Shown here piece after piece: positions 55,044-63,995 of a stretch of 64,000 bases of DNA. The first letter of the stretch is position 1. Every line of letters starts with the position of its first letter. The stretch lies in the NCBI RefSeq assembly GCF_029952525.1, contig NZ_JASAOF010000010.1, forward strand, positions 153,511 through 217,510. The letters are read 5' to 3'. Under the pieces are notes generated by a model that searched no databases, was not told the origin of the DNA, and worked only from the letters and a program-made list of their open reading frames with translations. The position numbers were made by a program, and so were the translations under genes. Source of the stretch: Saccharopolyspora ipomoeae (GTDB lineage: Bacteria; Actinomycetota; Actinomycetes; Mycobacteriales; Pseudonocardiaceae).

Positions 55044-55177
55044 GTTCGTAAATACGAACAAGGTGACGTGGATGAGGAAATCTAAGAAGGGCACGTTTCC
55101 CTTGTCAACCAGTTGACATCGAACAGTGCGGCGAAGCATTGTGGTCGAGCATTCCTGCGACGATTCGTATATACGAA
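55044..55177. promoter_or_regulatory. Two TTCGTAnnTACGAA operators
   Basis: GTTCGTAAATACGAAC (55044-55059) and TTCGTATATACGAA (55164-55177) share perfect TTCGTA/TACGAA arms with 2-base centres. They lie upstream of the MHS transporter and the acyl-CoA dehydrogenase respectively. The IclR regulator at 52909 and the FCD regulator at 52143 are candidate binders. Confidence 0.8.
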
Positions 55178-55203
55178 CGCATTGATTCGAGGAGGGGAAC
55201 CTC

Positions 55204-56370
55204 ATGCACTTCGGGCTGTCGGAGGACCAGGAGAGCCTGCGGGCGGGGGCGCGGGGCCTGGCCCGGAGCTTCTCCGACGAGTACTGGGCCGACTGCGATG
55301 TGCACAACCGGTTCCCGTGGGAGTTCTACAACGCCTTCGCCGAGAGCGGTTGGCTCGGCATCGCCATCCCCGAGCAGTACGGCGGGGGAGGGCTCGGAGT
55401 GCTGGAAGCCGCGCTGCTGCTGGAGGAGGTGGCCGCCTCGGGCGCCGGCATGAACGGCTGCAGCACGATGCACCTGACCATCTTCGGGCTCAACACGATC
55501 GTCAAGCACGGCAGCGAGGCGCTGCGCCAGGAGATCCTGCCCGCCGCGGCGAACGGATCGCTGCACGTCTGCTTCGGCGTCACCGAACCCGATGCGGGCA
55601 CCGACACCACCCGCATCTCGACCTTCGCCGAACGCGTCGACGGCGGCTACCGCGTCAACGGGCGCAAGGTGTGGATCACCAAGGCGGGAGACTCGCAGAA
55701 GATGGTGCTCATCGCCCGCACCACCCGCCGCGAGGACGTCACCCGACCGACCGACGGGATGTCGCTGTTCCTCATCGACATCGACCCGGAACACGTGCAC
55801 CTGAGCCCGATCCCGAAGCTCGGCCGCAACGCCGTGTCGTCCTACGAGGTGGTGATCGAGGACCTGTTCGTCCCGGACAGCGCACGAGTCGGCGAGGAGG
55901 GCGAGGGGTTCCGGTACCTCCTCGACGGCCTCAACCCGGAACGCATCCTGCTCGCCCACGAAGCGCTCGGAATCGGCCGTGCCGCCCTCGACCGCGCAGT
56001 GCGCTACGCCAAGGAGCGCGAGGTGTTCGACCGGCCGATCGGCCGGAACCAGGGGATCGCCTTCCCGCTGGCCGAGGTCGCGACGCGCCTCGACGCCGCC
56101 GAGCTGATGGCGCGCAACGCGGCCTGGCGCTACGACCAGGGGCTGTCCTGCGGACGGGAGGCCAACATGGCCAAGTGGCTCTGCGCCGAAGCCGGGTTCC
56201 AGGCCGCGGACCAGGCGATCCAGACCCACGGCGGCATGGGCTACGCCCGCGAGTACCACGTGGAGCGCTACTTCCGGGAGTCGCGCATCCTGCGCCTCGC
56301 CCCGGTGAGCCAGGAGATGGTGCTGAACTACGTCGCCACCCACGTCCTCGGCCTGCCCAAGTCCTACTGA
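55204..56370 (+). CDS. Acyl-CoA dehydrogenase
   Basis: A 388-aa acyl-CoA dehydrogenase: 'CFGVTEPDAGTDTTRISTFAE' in the beta-domain, 'HEALGIGRAALDRAVRYAKER' and 'IQTHGGMGYAREYHVERYFRE' in the C-terminal domain. The usual catalytic-loop sequence is 'RLAPVSQEMVLNYV', where EGTxEIQ is expected, so the base lies elsewhere as in some isovaleryl- or glutaryl-CoA-like members. GAGGAGGGG precedes ATG 55204. It begins a unit with a CoA transferase, a permease and a nitrilase-type enzyme. Confidence 0.91.
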   Translation: MHFGLSEDQESLRAGARGLARSFSDEYWADCDVHNRFPWEFYNAFAESGWLGIAIPEQYGGGGLGVLEAALLLEEVAASGAGMNGCSTMHLTIFGLNTIVKHGSEALRQEILPAAANGSLHVCFGVTEPDAGTDTTRISTFAERVDGGYRVNGRKVWITKAGDSQKMVLIARTTRREDVTRPTDGMSLFLIDIDPEHVHLSPIPKLGRNAVSSYEVVIEDLFVPDSARVGEEGEGFRYLLDGLNPERILLAHEALGIGRAALDRAVRYAKEREVFDRPIGRNQGIAFPLAEVATRLDAAELMARNAAWRYDQGLSCGREANMAKWLCAEAGFQAADQAIQTHGGMGYAREYHVERYFRESRILRLAPVSQEMVLNYVATHVLGLPKSY

Positions 56371-56383
56371 TCGGGAGCACGGG

Positions 56384-57595
56384 ATGACCGCACCGGAAAC
56401 GACAGGCAGTTTGAGGGGACTCCGCGTCCTCGATCTCTCGCGCATCCTCGCCGGCCCGCTGTGCGCGCAGATGCTCGCCGATCACGGCGCCGAGGTGATC
56501 AAGGTCGAACCACCGGCGGGTGACGACACCCGCGCGTGGGGCCCACCGTTCGTCACCGGCACGATGAGCGCGTACCACTCGGCGATCAACCGCAACAAGT
56601 CCAACGCCTGCCTGGACCTCACCTCACCCGAGGGGCAGCGGGTGCTCGGCGAGCTGCTCGCCGACGCCGACGTCCTGGTGGAGAACTTCAAGGCCGGAAC
56701 GCTCGCCAAGTGGGGGTTCTCGGACGACGTGCTCACCGAGCGCTTCCCGGGCCTGGTGCGCTGCCGCATCACCGGGTTCGGCACCGACGGTCCGATGGGC
56801 GGCACACCGGGTTACGACGCGATCCTGCAGGCCTACGGCGGGTTGATGAGCATCAACGGCGAGCGGACCGGTCCACCGCTGCGGATGGGCGTGCCGATCG
56901 TCGACATGGTCACCGGCATCTACGCGTTCTCCGGCATCCTCCTGGCGCTGCACGACCGCCACCGGACGGGACGCGGCCAGCTCGTCGACTGCACGCTGCT
57001 CGACACCGCGATCTCGCTGCTCCACCCGCATTCCTCGGCCTGGCTGGTCTCCGGCGAGATCCCGCAGCGCACCGGGTCCGCGCACCCCTCGATCGCGCCG
57101 TACGACACCTTCGAGGCCGCCGACGGGCCGATCTTCATCAGCGGCGGCAACGACCGGATGTTCCGAAACCTGGTCGCAGTGCTGGGCATCCCGGACCTCG
57201 CCGAGGACTCCCGGTTCACCGGCAACGCCGACCGCGTCCACCACGTCGAGGAGCTGCGCGCGCTGCTGGCCGAACCGATCAGCGCGCGGACCCGCCACGA
57301 CCTGGCCCGGGCGCTGCTGGAGAGGGGAGTTCCGGCAACCCCGGTGCACGACGTCGGCGAAGCGCTGACCGACCCCCAGGTCCGGCACCGCGACATGGTC
57401 GTCGATCACGAGGGCCACCGGGGTGTCGGCATCCCCATCAAGCTCGACCGCACCCCCGGCAACGTCCGCACCGAACCGCGCGAACGAGGCGCCGACACCC
57501 GGCGGATCCTGGCCTCGCTCGGCTACTCCGACGCCGAGATCTCAGCGCTCATCGCCGCCGACGCCGCGTTGACCAGCGAGGACGCGGCGACATAG
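56384..57595 (+). CDS. CaiB/BaiF-type (class III) CoA transferase
   Basis: A 403-aa class III CoA transferase. The opening 'GLRVLDLSRILAGPLCAQMLADHGAEVIKVEPP' and catalytic D174 in 'GVPIVDMVTGIYAFSGILLAL' are diagnostic. It moves CoA between two acids without free ATP, activating the substrate of the acyl-CoA dehydrogenase 13 bp upstream. The acid is unknown; neighbours suggest an amide-derived or amino-acid-derived acid. Confidence 0.92.
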   Translation: MTAPETTGSLRGLRVLDLSRILAGPLCAQMLADHGAEVIKVEPPAGDDTRAWGPPFVTGTMSAYHSAINRNKSNACLDLTSPEGQRVLGELLADADVLVENFKAGTLAKWGFSDDVLTERFPGLVRCRITGFGTDGPMGGTPGYDAILQAYGGLMSINGERTGPPLRMGVPIVDMVTGIYAFSGILLALHDRHRTGRGQLVDCTLLDTAISLLHPHSSAWLVSGEIPQRTGSAHPSIAPYDTFEAADGPIFISGGNDRMFRNLVAVLGIPDLAEDSRFTGNADRVHHVEELRALLAEPISARTRHDLARALLERGVPATPVHDVGEALTDPQVRHRDMVVDHEGHRGVGIPIKLDRTPGNVRTEPRERGADTRRILASLGYSDAEISALIAADAALTSEDAAT

Positions 57596-57726
57596 GGAAA
57601 ACCTGCGGGAAGTCCAGGTGTTGCCCCACTGGTCCTGTGGCGGCGAGGTGCTTAGCGTTCCGAACCGGATCGGGCCCGGGACGGCGCGATCCGCGTCCAC
57701 AGCCTCACCAGCAGAAGCCGAGGAAC

Positions 57727-59166
57727 ATGTCCGCAACCACCGGATCAGACACCGCCGCCCAGGGGTTGCGGCGCGAGCTGAAGGTCACCGACGCCGCCGC
57801 GTTCTCCATCGGGCTCATCGGGCCCGTCGGTGCGATGGCGCTGCTCGGCGTCGGAGCGGCCGGGCTGCTGGGGCAGGGGGCGGCCTGGGCGTTCGTGTTC
57901 GCCGTGCTCGGGGTGTCGCTCGTCGGGTACGGGTTCATCAAGCTCTCGCAGCACATCTCGCACACCGGCTCGGTGTACGCGCTGGTCGGGCGGACGATCG
58001 GGCCGCGCGCCGGGTTCGTCGCCGGGACCGCGCTGCTCACCGCCTACGCCGCCATCGGGACCGGGTCGACGATCGAGATCGCGCTGTTCTTCGACAAGGC
58101 GCTCGCCCGGCTCGGGCTGATCGGCACCGGGCCCACCGAGTGGATCTGGACCGGCCTGGTCGCCCTGGTGCTGGTCGTCGGGCTGTCGCTGAGCGAGGTC
58201 CGGGTGATCACCCGAGCGCTGCTGCTGGTCGAGCTCGCCGGGGCCGCGCTGGTGGTGCTGCTGTGCGCGGTGATCCTGGTGCGCGCCGGCACCGGCCACG
58301 CCCCGCAGGGGCAGACGCTGAGCTGGGACTTCCTTCAGCTGCCGCCCGGGACGGGCGTCGGCACGATCGCCGCGGCGGCGGTGTTCGGGTTCCTCGCGTT
58401 CGCCGGGTTCGAAGGTGCCGCCTCGCTCGGCGAGGAGACGATGAACCCCAAGCGGGAGATCCCCCGCGCGCTGAAGATCACCATCGTGGTGGTGGGCGTG
58501 TTCTTCCTGGTCACCATCGTCGGCCAGGTCATCGGCTACGGCACGAGCGGCGTCAACGCCTTCGCCGCCGCCGAGGACCCCTACGGCGATCTGGCCGGGC
58601 AGTACCTGGGCACCTGGATGGGAGTGCTGCTGGACCTCGTCGCGAGCCTGAGCCTGTTCGCGATCACGCTGGGCACCGTCAACGGGGCCGCGCGCATCGG
58701 CTACGCGCTGGTCCGCGACTCCGGGCTCTCCGGGCCGCTGGTGCGGTTGACCCGGCGCGGGGCCCCGGCCGGGACGATCGTGGTGATCAGCGCGCTGATC
58801 CTGGTGTTCGCGACCGGTCAGTGGCTGGTCGGGACCGGGGTGCTCGACGCGACGATGAACTGGCTGACCCTCGGCACCCTCGCCCTGCTCGTCGCCTACG
58901 CGCTGGCCACGGTGGGGGCGTTGCGGTTCCTGTTCACCGGACCGCGGCCCAGGGCGCCGCGCTGGCAGGCCGTCATCCCGGTGCTGGCGCTGGCGTTCCT
59001 CGGCTACACGATCTTCACCAACGTCGTCGACGCCGAGGGCACCGCCCGGTACTTCCCGTACGTCATCCTCGCGGTCCTGGTCGTGTCCACGAGCACCGTG
59101 GTGTTCGTGCCCGGCCTGGCCGACCGCGTGCGCTCCCGCATCACCGATCACGGAGACGACCAGTGA
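57727..59166 (+). CDS. APC-family amino-acid permease
   Basis: A 479-aa secondary transporter with about 12 segments. The APC start 'LKVTDAAAFSIGLIGPVGAMALLGVGAAGL' and 'FLAFAGFEGAASLGEETMNPKREIPRALK' (the conserved FxGFE...NP stretch) are clear. ATG 57727 follows AGAAGCCGAGGAAC. It ends in a GTGA overlap with the nitrilase gene, which strongly links it to an amide or amino-acid substrate. There are 131 bp from the CoA-transferase stop to this start, so it may have its own promoter. Confidence 0.9.
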   Translation: MSATTGSDTAAQGLRRELKVTDAAAFSIGLIGPVGAMALLGVGAAGLLGQGAAWAFVFAVLGVSLVGYGFIKLSQHISHTGSVYALVGRTIGPRAGFVAGTALLTAYAAIGTGSTIEIALFFDKALARLGLIGTGPTEWIWTGLVALVLVVGLSLSEVRVITRALLLVELAGAALVVLLCAVILVRAGTGHAPQGQTLSWDFLQLPPGTGVGTIAAAAVFGFLAFAGFEGAASLGEETMNPKREIPRALKITIVVVGVFFLVTIVGQVIGYGTSGVNAFAAAEDPYGDLAGQYLGTWMGVLLDLVASLSLFAITLGTVNGAARIGYALVRDSGLSGPLVRLTRRGAPAGTIVVISALILVFATGQWLVGTGVLDATMNWLTLGTLALLVAYALATVGALRFLFTGPRPRAPRWQAVIPVLALAFLGYTIFTNVVDAEGTARYFPYVILAVLVVSTSTVVFVPGLADRVRSRITDHGDDQ

Positions 59167-59972
59167 CCCGCATCGTCTGCCGCCAGCTCGCCCCGGTGCT
59201 GGGCGACCTGGCCGCCAACCACCGCGAGATCGTCCGCACCATCGCCGAGGAGACCGCCGCCGGCGCAGACGTGCTGGTCCTGCCGGAACTGGCCACCAGC
59301 GGCTACGTCTTCCGGACCCCGGAGGAGGTCGCGGCGTGCGCGATCACCCCGGACGACCCGCTCGTCGGTGAGTGGGCCGCGGCGATCAGCGGTGCGGCGG
59401 CGGTGGTGGTGTGCGGGTTCGCCGAGCGCGGCGAGAACGGGCTCGTGCACAACAGCGCCGTCGTGCTCGACGCCTCCGGTGCGCTCACGACCTACCGCAA
59501 GGTCCACCTGTGGGACCGGGAGAAGCTGTTCTTCACGCCGGGAGACCGGCTGCCCGAGGTCGTCGACACGCGCTTCGGCCGGATCGCGACCGTGATCTGC
59601 TACGACCTCGAATTCCCGGAGTACACCCGCAGCGTCGCCCTCGCCGGCGCCGACCTCATCGCCGCCCCCACCAACTGGCCGCTGGTCGACCGCCCCGACG
59701 GCGAACGCCCGCCCGAAGTCCTCATCGCCCAAGCCGCGGCCCGCGTCAACCGGGTCACCATCGCCTGCTGCGACCGCACCGGCACCGAACGAGGCCAGCA
59801 GTGGACCGAGGGCACCACCGTCATCGACCACAACGGCTGGCCCGCCGCCACAGCGGGCCCCGACCACCGAGCCGCGTGCACGGCAGACCTGACCACAGCC
59901 CGCGACAAGCAGATCAGCCCCCGCAACAACCTCTTCCACGACCGCCACCCGTCCCTCTACACCACCTCCTGA
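59163..59972 (+). CDS. Nitrilase-superfamily carbon-nitrogen hydrolase
   Basis: A 269-aa nitrilase-superfamily enzyme with catalytic E42 ('LPELATSGY'), K113 ('YRKVHLW') and C146 ('ICYDLEFPE'). Length and motifs suit an amidase or N-carbamoyl amino-acid hydrolase more than a true nitrilase. The GTG start overlaps the permease stop. It would release ammonia from the imported compound. A partial CGAAAACC repeat follows near 60003. Confidence 0.91.
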   Translation: MTRIVCRQLAPVLGDLAANHREIVRTIAEETAAGADVLVLPELATSGYVFRTPEEVAACAITPDDPLVGEWAAAISGAAAVVVCGFAERGENGLVHNSAVVLDASGALTTYRKVHLWDREKLFFTPGDRLPEVVDTRFGRIATVICYDLEFPEYTRSVALAGADLIAAPTNWPLVDRPDGERPPEVLIAQAAARVNRVTIACCDRTGTERGQQWTEGTTVIDHNGWPAATAGPDHRAACTADLTTARDKQISPRNNLFHDRHPSLYTTS

Positions 59973-60017
59973 CCCCACGGGGGACCCGATCACTGCCCGT
60001 GTCCGCGAAAACCGGGG

Positions 60018-60154
60018 GCCGGCGATGATGTGGTGCGGGGTGGGCCGGCGTCCGGTGAGCACGGCGAAGCCACGTTCACCGAGGCAGCGCGGCGGCAGGT
60101 CTACCGGCGCGACCCCACCGCCGCGCGCTGGTTCGTGCCACTGGGCGCTGTCTT
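60018..60154. other. No gene identified, possible remnant
   Basis: This stretch follows the partial CGAAAACCGGGG repeat at 60003-60017. A protein-like phrase can be read forward ('EATFTEAARRQVYRRDPTAARWF') but with no start, no end and no family I can name. It may be the tail of a lost gene. Confidence 0.3.
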
Positions 60155-60304
60155 TCAGTCGTCATTGTTGCTGCTCCCTCCACCTCGCCACCAGCTTCGC
60201 TTCTTCTTCGGGTGCACTGCTACTACGAGCGCCGCCATGGCCATCGACACAACGCCCAGGGCTAGGTATTCCAGTACTCGGTGTCCGATCGAAAGAATGT
60301 CCAT
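60155..60304 (-). CDS. 49-aa single-pass membrane peptide
   Basis: A small protein with an excellent site (AAAGGAGGAAAC, then ATG 60304). It has an amphipathic start, one hydrophobic helix (about residues 11-30, 'LEYLALGVVSMAMAALVVAV') and a basic, then Gly/Ser/Asn-rich tail ('HPKKKRSWWRGGGSSNNDD'). By the positive-inside rule its C-terminus is probably cytosolic. It lies downstream of the GntR/YtrA pair on the same strand. The family is unknown; a regulator of the membrane partner or a small toxin-like peptide is possible. Confidence 0.7.
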   Translation of the reverse strand: MDILSIGHRVLEYLALGVVSMAMAALVVAVHPKKKRSWWRGGGSSNNDD

Positions 60305-60425
60305 GTTTCCTCCTTTGAAGCGACCAACGACGACGTCGTGATCAGTGGCGTTCGCTCGCTCGCACCTCGTTGCGGTCGTGTTGCGGCTTTCGGTGAGACG
60401 CGCGTGCTCATGGCTCCTGCTCATG

Positions 60426-60809
60426 TCAGGGTTCGGAGGCGCGGTAAGCGTCCTCGACGGCTGCCAGGGCAGTGTTGAGGTCGGCGCCGATGTCTCGTGC
60501 TCGTTCGGCGAACTCGTGTGCGGCCGCCGCCAGTGGTTCCGTTGTGGCGGCGGCTTCTGGTGAGGATGCGACGCGGGTTCCTTTGCTGCGCGCGGTTTCG
60601 AGGACACCGGTCGTTTCCAGGGCCCGGTAGGCGCGTGCGACTGTGCCGGGTGCCAGGCCCAGGTCACGTGCGAGTTGCCGGATCGAAGGCAGCGTGCTGC
60701 CCACCGGTAGTTCGCCTGTGGCGATGAGGTGCACGATCTGGTCGCGGACCTGCCGCCAGGGCGCTCGGTCGCTGCCGGTGTCGACGACGACGCGGTGGGA
60801 TCCGGTCAT
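60426..60809 (-). CDS. GntR-family regulator, YtrA type
   Basis: A 127-aa short GntR protein: winged helix 'WRQVRDQIVHLIATGELPVGSTLPSIRQLARDLGLAPGTVARAYRALE' and a short dimerisation tail, as in the YtrA group, which typically controls an adjacent membrane-protein or ABC operon. Its ATG overlaps the stop of the membrane protein gene upstream. A perfect palindrome at 61723-61746 in the promoter is its likely operator. Confidence 0.92.
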   Translation of the reverse strand: MTGSHRVVVDTGSDRAPWRQVRDQIVHLIATGELPVGSTLPSIRQLARDLGLAPGTVARAYRALETTGVLETARSKGTRVASSPEAAATTEPLAAAAHEFAERARDIGADLNTALAAVEDAYRASEP

Positions 60810-61711
60810 CCGACCGCTGACCGCGTTCGGGCCCTGGGTCGATGTGGGAAAACCGAACAGATCCAGCCCAGCAGTCCCACCACGGGAGCGACGCGGTTGA
60901 AGATGAAGCTCAGGGAGTGCGCGTACTGCACCGGGCCCGGCAACAGCGAAAGCATGCCCTTCAGCACGGTGAGCGGATTGTCCAGGGGCGCGCACACGAT
61001 TTGGAGCAGGACGGCTTGAACCGCGATGCCCAGCCCGAACGCGACTCGCGCACTGCGGCGGCGCAGCGCGGTGTCCACGTCCGGATCGTCGCGGGTCGGG
61101 CGCGCCATGGCGGTCCAGGCGATCGCGGGCACGATCACTGCGCACGCGATCGCGAATCCGGTCGCGAACGCGGGTCGCGGGCTTTGCTCCAGCATGAGCA
61201 CCGCGACGTACGCGTCCACCTGAGAGGAGTGCTCTCGCAGCAAAGCCTGCACAGGTTCCCGGTACACGACGCCGAGAACTCCGAGGAACACCGTCACGAT
61301 CGTGAACAGGCCGAACACCACCAGCGCCCAGCCCGGCACCAGATCGGTCAGCGTGCGCTTGCGCAGTGACGCCGCGCGCAGGACGTCGCGTCGGGGACGC
61401 AGATCAGCGAGCTCGGCCAGCAGCATCCCGCACAGCAGCGGCCACAGGTACCCCGCAACCGCGCTTCCACCTCGGTCGCTGTCGGCGGGCAACAGCGGGG
61501 AAGCCACCAGTGACAATGCGACGAACAAGACCGGATACCACAGTCGGCGACGTTTCAGGTATCGCACGGCGACGCCGACCTGTTCGGCGCTGGGTTCCTC
61601 GGTGAGCCAACGGCGAAGTAGATTTCGGCCGGACCTGGGGCTGGGCCACAGGACGGCGAGGAGCAGCAGTCCCACCAGCATCGTGGTCACGGCTTGCACC
61701 GCGATGTTCAC
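60806..61711 (-). CDS. Multi-pass membrane protein paired with the GntR regulator
   Basis: About 301 residues with six or more hydrophobic segments: 'VTTMLVGLLLLAVLW' at the N-terminus, 'LWYPVLFVALSLVASPLL', 'WALVVFGLFTIVTVFLGVLGVV', 'FAIACAVIVPAIAW' and a last one near 280. No transport motif is recognised. The GTG start at 61711 is chosen for its AGAGGAGG site; a TTG seven codons upstream is less likely. It is translationally coupled to the YtrA-type regulator and probably under its control. Confidence 0.78.
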   Translation of the reverse strand: MNIAVQAVTTMLVGLLLLAVLWPSPRSGRNLLRRWLTEEPSAEQVGVAVRYLKRRRLWYPVLFVALSLVASPLLPADSDRGGSAVAGYLWPLLCGMLLAELADLRPRRDVLRAASLRKRTLTDLVPGWALVVFGLFTIVTVFLGVLGVVYREPVQALLREHSSQVDAYVAVLMLEQSPRPAFATGFAIACAVIVPAIAWTAMARPTRDDPDVDTALRRRSARVAFGLGIAVQAVLLQIVCAPLDNPLTVLKGMLSLLPGPVQYAHSLSFIFNRVAPVVGLLGWICSVFPHRPRARTRSAVG

Positions 61712-61722
61712 GAGCACCTCCT

Positions 61723-61746
61723 CTTGTATCAAGGGCTTGATACAAG
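61723..61746. promoter_or_regulatory. Perfect palindromic operator of the GntR/YtrA unit
   Basis: Arms CTTGTATCAAG and CTTGATACAAG with a GG centre, immediately upstream of the ribosome site of the membrane protein. The position fits autorepression by the YtrA-type regulator. Confidence 0.8.
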
Positions 61747-62121
61747 GGTGTCAGAAAAGATCGCGGAACGGAACAGGCCAGGTTCGGTGCATGACCTCAC
61801 CGCCGCCCGCGAGCACGCGCTCGCTGCGCTCTATGCCACCCCGCCTCGAACACGGCCGACTCACATGAAACCCACTGTGATCACCTCAATGGAGATCGGG
61901 GTCCCGACTTCCATTGAAATCGCGAACGGGGTGAGGAGTTCGCGGGAGAGGGGGGGCCGCGTCTTCGGGGGAGTGGTGGTGCGACGTCCGGTTTTTCGCG
62001 GGTGTTTCCGGGTGGGTTTCTTCGGGGCATCGATCGTGCATCGGGGGTTCGGGGGTGGTTGGCAGGGGGTGTTCGGGGTGGGTGACTCGGGGGAGGTTTT
62101 CAGGGCTTCGGGGAGGTTTGG
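61747..62121. other. Gene-free interval with an inverted repeat
   Basis: This stretch between the GntR unit and the secreted peptidase holds an inverted repeat, TCAATGGA (61886-61893) and TCCATTGA (61910-61917), around GGGGTCCC, then about 190 bp of G-rich DNA. No credible small gene was found. Confidence 0.6.
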
Positions 62122-63927
62122 ATGCGCGGGTTCCGGAGGTCGTGGCGTCGGCGCGGTGCCGGGGTGGTGTTCGGGGTTGTGGCGTTGGCCGCTCCTGTTG
62201 TGCCTGCTCAGGCGTCTGGGGTGGCCTATCCCGATGGGGAGTGGAGCGAGGCTTGGATCTCGTCGCCTTCCAGCGCCGGGGAGGCGACGTTGCACGCCGA
62301 CGTGCTCCGGCCGAAGGGGCTCGCTCCCGGTGAGAAGACTCCGGTGATCCTCTCAATCGGGCCGTACTTCAACCATTCCGGGCAAACCGGTCCCGCGGGT
62401 GCTGTCGAGGGCACTCCGTACGACCCGATCGGGCCGAACGACGGGCCTTCCGAACGATTCCAGGACTTCGTCGAGGGTTCCGGACTGCTGAAGAAGGGCT
62501 ACACCTTCGTCATGGTCGACCTGCGCGGGTTCGGCGGGTCCACCGGGTGCTTGGACTGGTCGGGACCGGGGGAGAAGGCCGACGTCGTCAACGCCGTGCA
62601 GTGGGCCGCGAACCAGCCGTGGTCGACCGGGCGGGTCGGCATGTACGGCAAGTCCTACGACGGGCTGACCGGGCTCGTCGGCGTCAACGAACGGCCGCCG
62701 GGCCTGGCCGCCGTGGTGTCGCAGGAGCCCGTGTACGACGACTACCGCTACCTCTACGGCGACGGCATGCGCCGCACCAACTCGGTCGCGACACCCGCGC
62801 TCTACGACGGGATCGCCGCCTCGCCCGGCCCGATCACCGACGATCCCGGCTACAACCTGCGCAGCCTCAACGACCCGCTGTGCCTAGGCAAGAACCTCGC
62901 CCAGCAGTCGCTCGACGACCGGCACGACTCGGAGTTCTGGAAGCAGCGCAACCTGATCCCCGGCGCCACCGGGTCGAACGTGCCGCTGTTCCTCGCCCAG
63001 GGCCTCACCGAGAACAACACCGTCGCCGACGGCATGCAGGAGTACCTGGCCAACCACACCGGCTACGAGCGCAGCTGGATGGGCCCGTGGGAGCACGTGC
63101 GCGGCAACGAGACCGACGAGAACGGGCGCCTGAAGATGGGGCGCCAGGGCTGGTTCGACGAGGTCATGCGCTTCTACGACCGGTTCCTCAAGGACCAGGC
63201 GCCGACCGTGGCCGACCCGCCGCACGCCGTGCAGACCAACGACGGCAGGTGGCGCTCCGAAGCCCAGTGGCCCCCGGCCGACGTGCGGGAGCACCGCACG
63301 CCGCTGATCGGCGGGAGCTACGTCGACACCGCTCAGTCGGTGTCCACCGCGGCGAACTCGTCGTCCGGTGACCCCACCGACCCGACCGTGACCTCGGGCG
63401 TGTGGACGGTGTCCCAGCCGCTGCCGCACGACGCGCACCTGTCCGGCTCGCCGGAGGTCTCCGTCGACGTCACCACGACCCGGCCCAACGCCAACCTCGT
63501 CGTCGACGTCTACGACCTCGGCCCCGACGGCACCGGGCCGCTGATCACCCGCCAGGGCCACCTCGTGCGCGAACCCGGCGAGTCGACGGTGCCGCTGACC
63601 CTGTGGGGTGCCGACTGGAAGCTGCCCGCCGGGCACCGGATCGGCGTGCGCGTCACCGACAACAACCGCGACTGGTGGCAGCTCGCCGCGCCCAGCGGCC
63701 AGACCGTCGAGGTCCGCGGCGGCTCGATCGACCTGCCGTTCCTCACGTACCGCCGCACCGGCACCGTCCAGGGCGACCCGGGCGTGCAGCTCCCGGGCTA
63801 CCTGGAGCAGCAGATCGCCGCCGGCCCCACGGGTTCCGCCGAGTTCGCGCTGCCCGCGCCGCTCGCCGACCCGCCGCCGGGCTCGGTGTTCACCGGCGAC
63901 TACGTCGAACCCGTCGGAGGCAACTGA
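62122..63927 (+). CDS. Secreted S15-family peptidase/acylesterase (X-Pro dipeptidyl peptidase, CocE type)
   Basis: A 601-aa exported hydrolase. Residues 1-31 form a signal peptide: RRSWRRR, a hydrophobic stretch 'VVFGVVALAAPVVP' and cleavage likely after AQA. The alpha/beta domain contains 'VMVDLRGFGGSTG' and nucleophile S178 in GKSYDG; a catalytic histidine is likely in 'GPWEHVRG'. The C-terminal half (about 380-590) is the jelly-roll domain of the family. The start has no strong site, so other starts are possible. It is transcribed alone. The substrate may be peptides, beta-lactam side chains or esters. Confidence 0.88.
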   Translation: MRGFRRSWRRRGAGVVFGVVALAAPVVPAQASGVAYPDGEWSEAWISSPSSAGEATLHADVLRPKGLAPGEKTPVILSIGPYFNHSGQTGPAGAVEGTPYDPIGPNDGPSERFQDFVEGSGLLKKGYTFVMVDLRGFGGSTGCLDWSGPGEKADVVNAVQWAANQPWSTGRVGMYGKSYDGLTGLVGVNERPPGLAAVVSQEPVYDDYRYLYGDGMRRTNSVATPALYDGIAASPGPITDDPGYNLRSLNDPLCLGKNLAQQSLDDRHDSEFWKQRNLIPGATGSNVPLFLAQGLTENNTVADGMQEYLANHTGYERSWMGPWEHVRGNETDENGRLKMGRQGWFDEVMRFYDRFLKDQAPTVADPPHAVQTNDGRWRSEAQWPPADVREHRTPLIGGSYVDTAQSVSTAANSSSGDPTDPTVTSGVWTVSQPLPHDAHLSGSPEVSVDVTTTRPNANLVVDVYDLGPDGTGPLITRQGHLVREPGESTVPLTLWGADWKLPAGHRIGVRVTDNNRDWWQLAAPSGQTVEVRGGSIDLPFLTYRRTGTVQGDPGVQLPGYLEQQIAAGPTGSAEFALPAPLADPPPGSVFTGDYVEPVGGN

Positions 63928-63980
63928 CCGGGGTCCCGGTCGTGGATCGGGTGACCTTCGGTCGGCCACCTGTTCGTGGT

Positions 63981-63995
63981 GGGGGGGGGGGGGGG
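63981..63995. repeat. 15-base G homopolymer
   Basis: An uninterrupted run of 15 G lies 54 bp after the last gene's stop, at the edge of the window. It may be real or a sequencing/assembly artefact. Confidence 0.6.
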
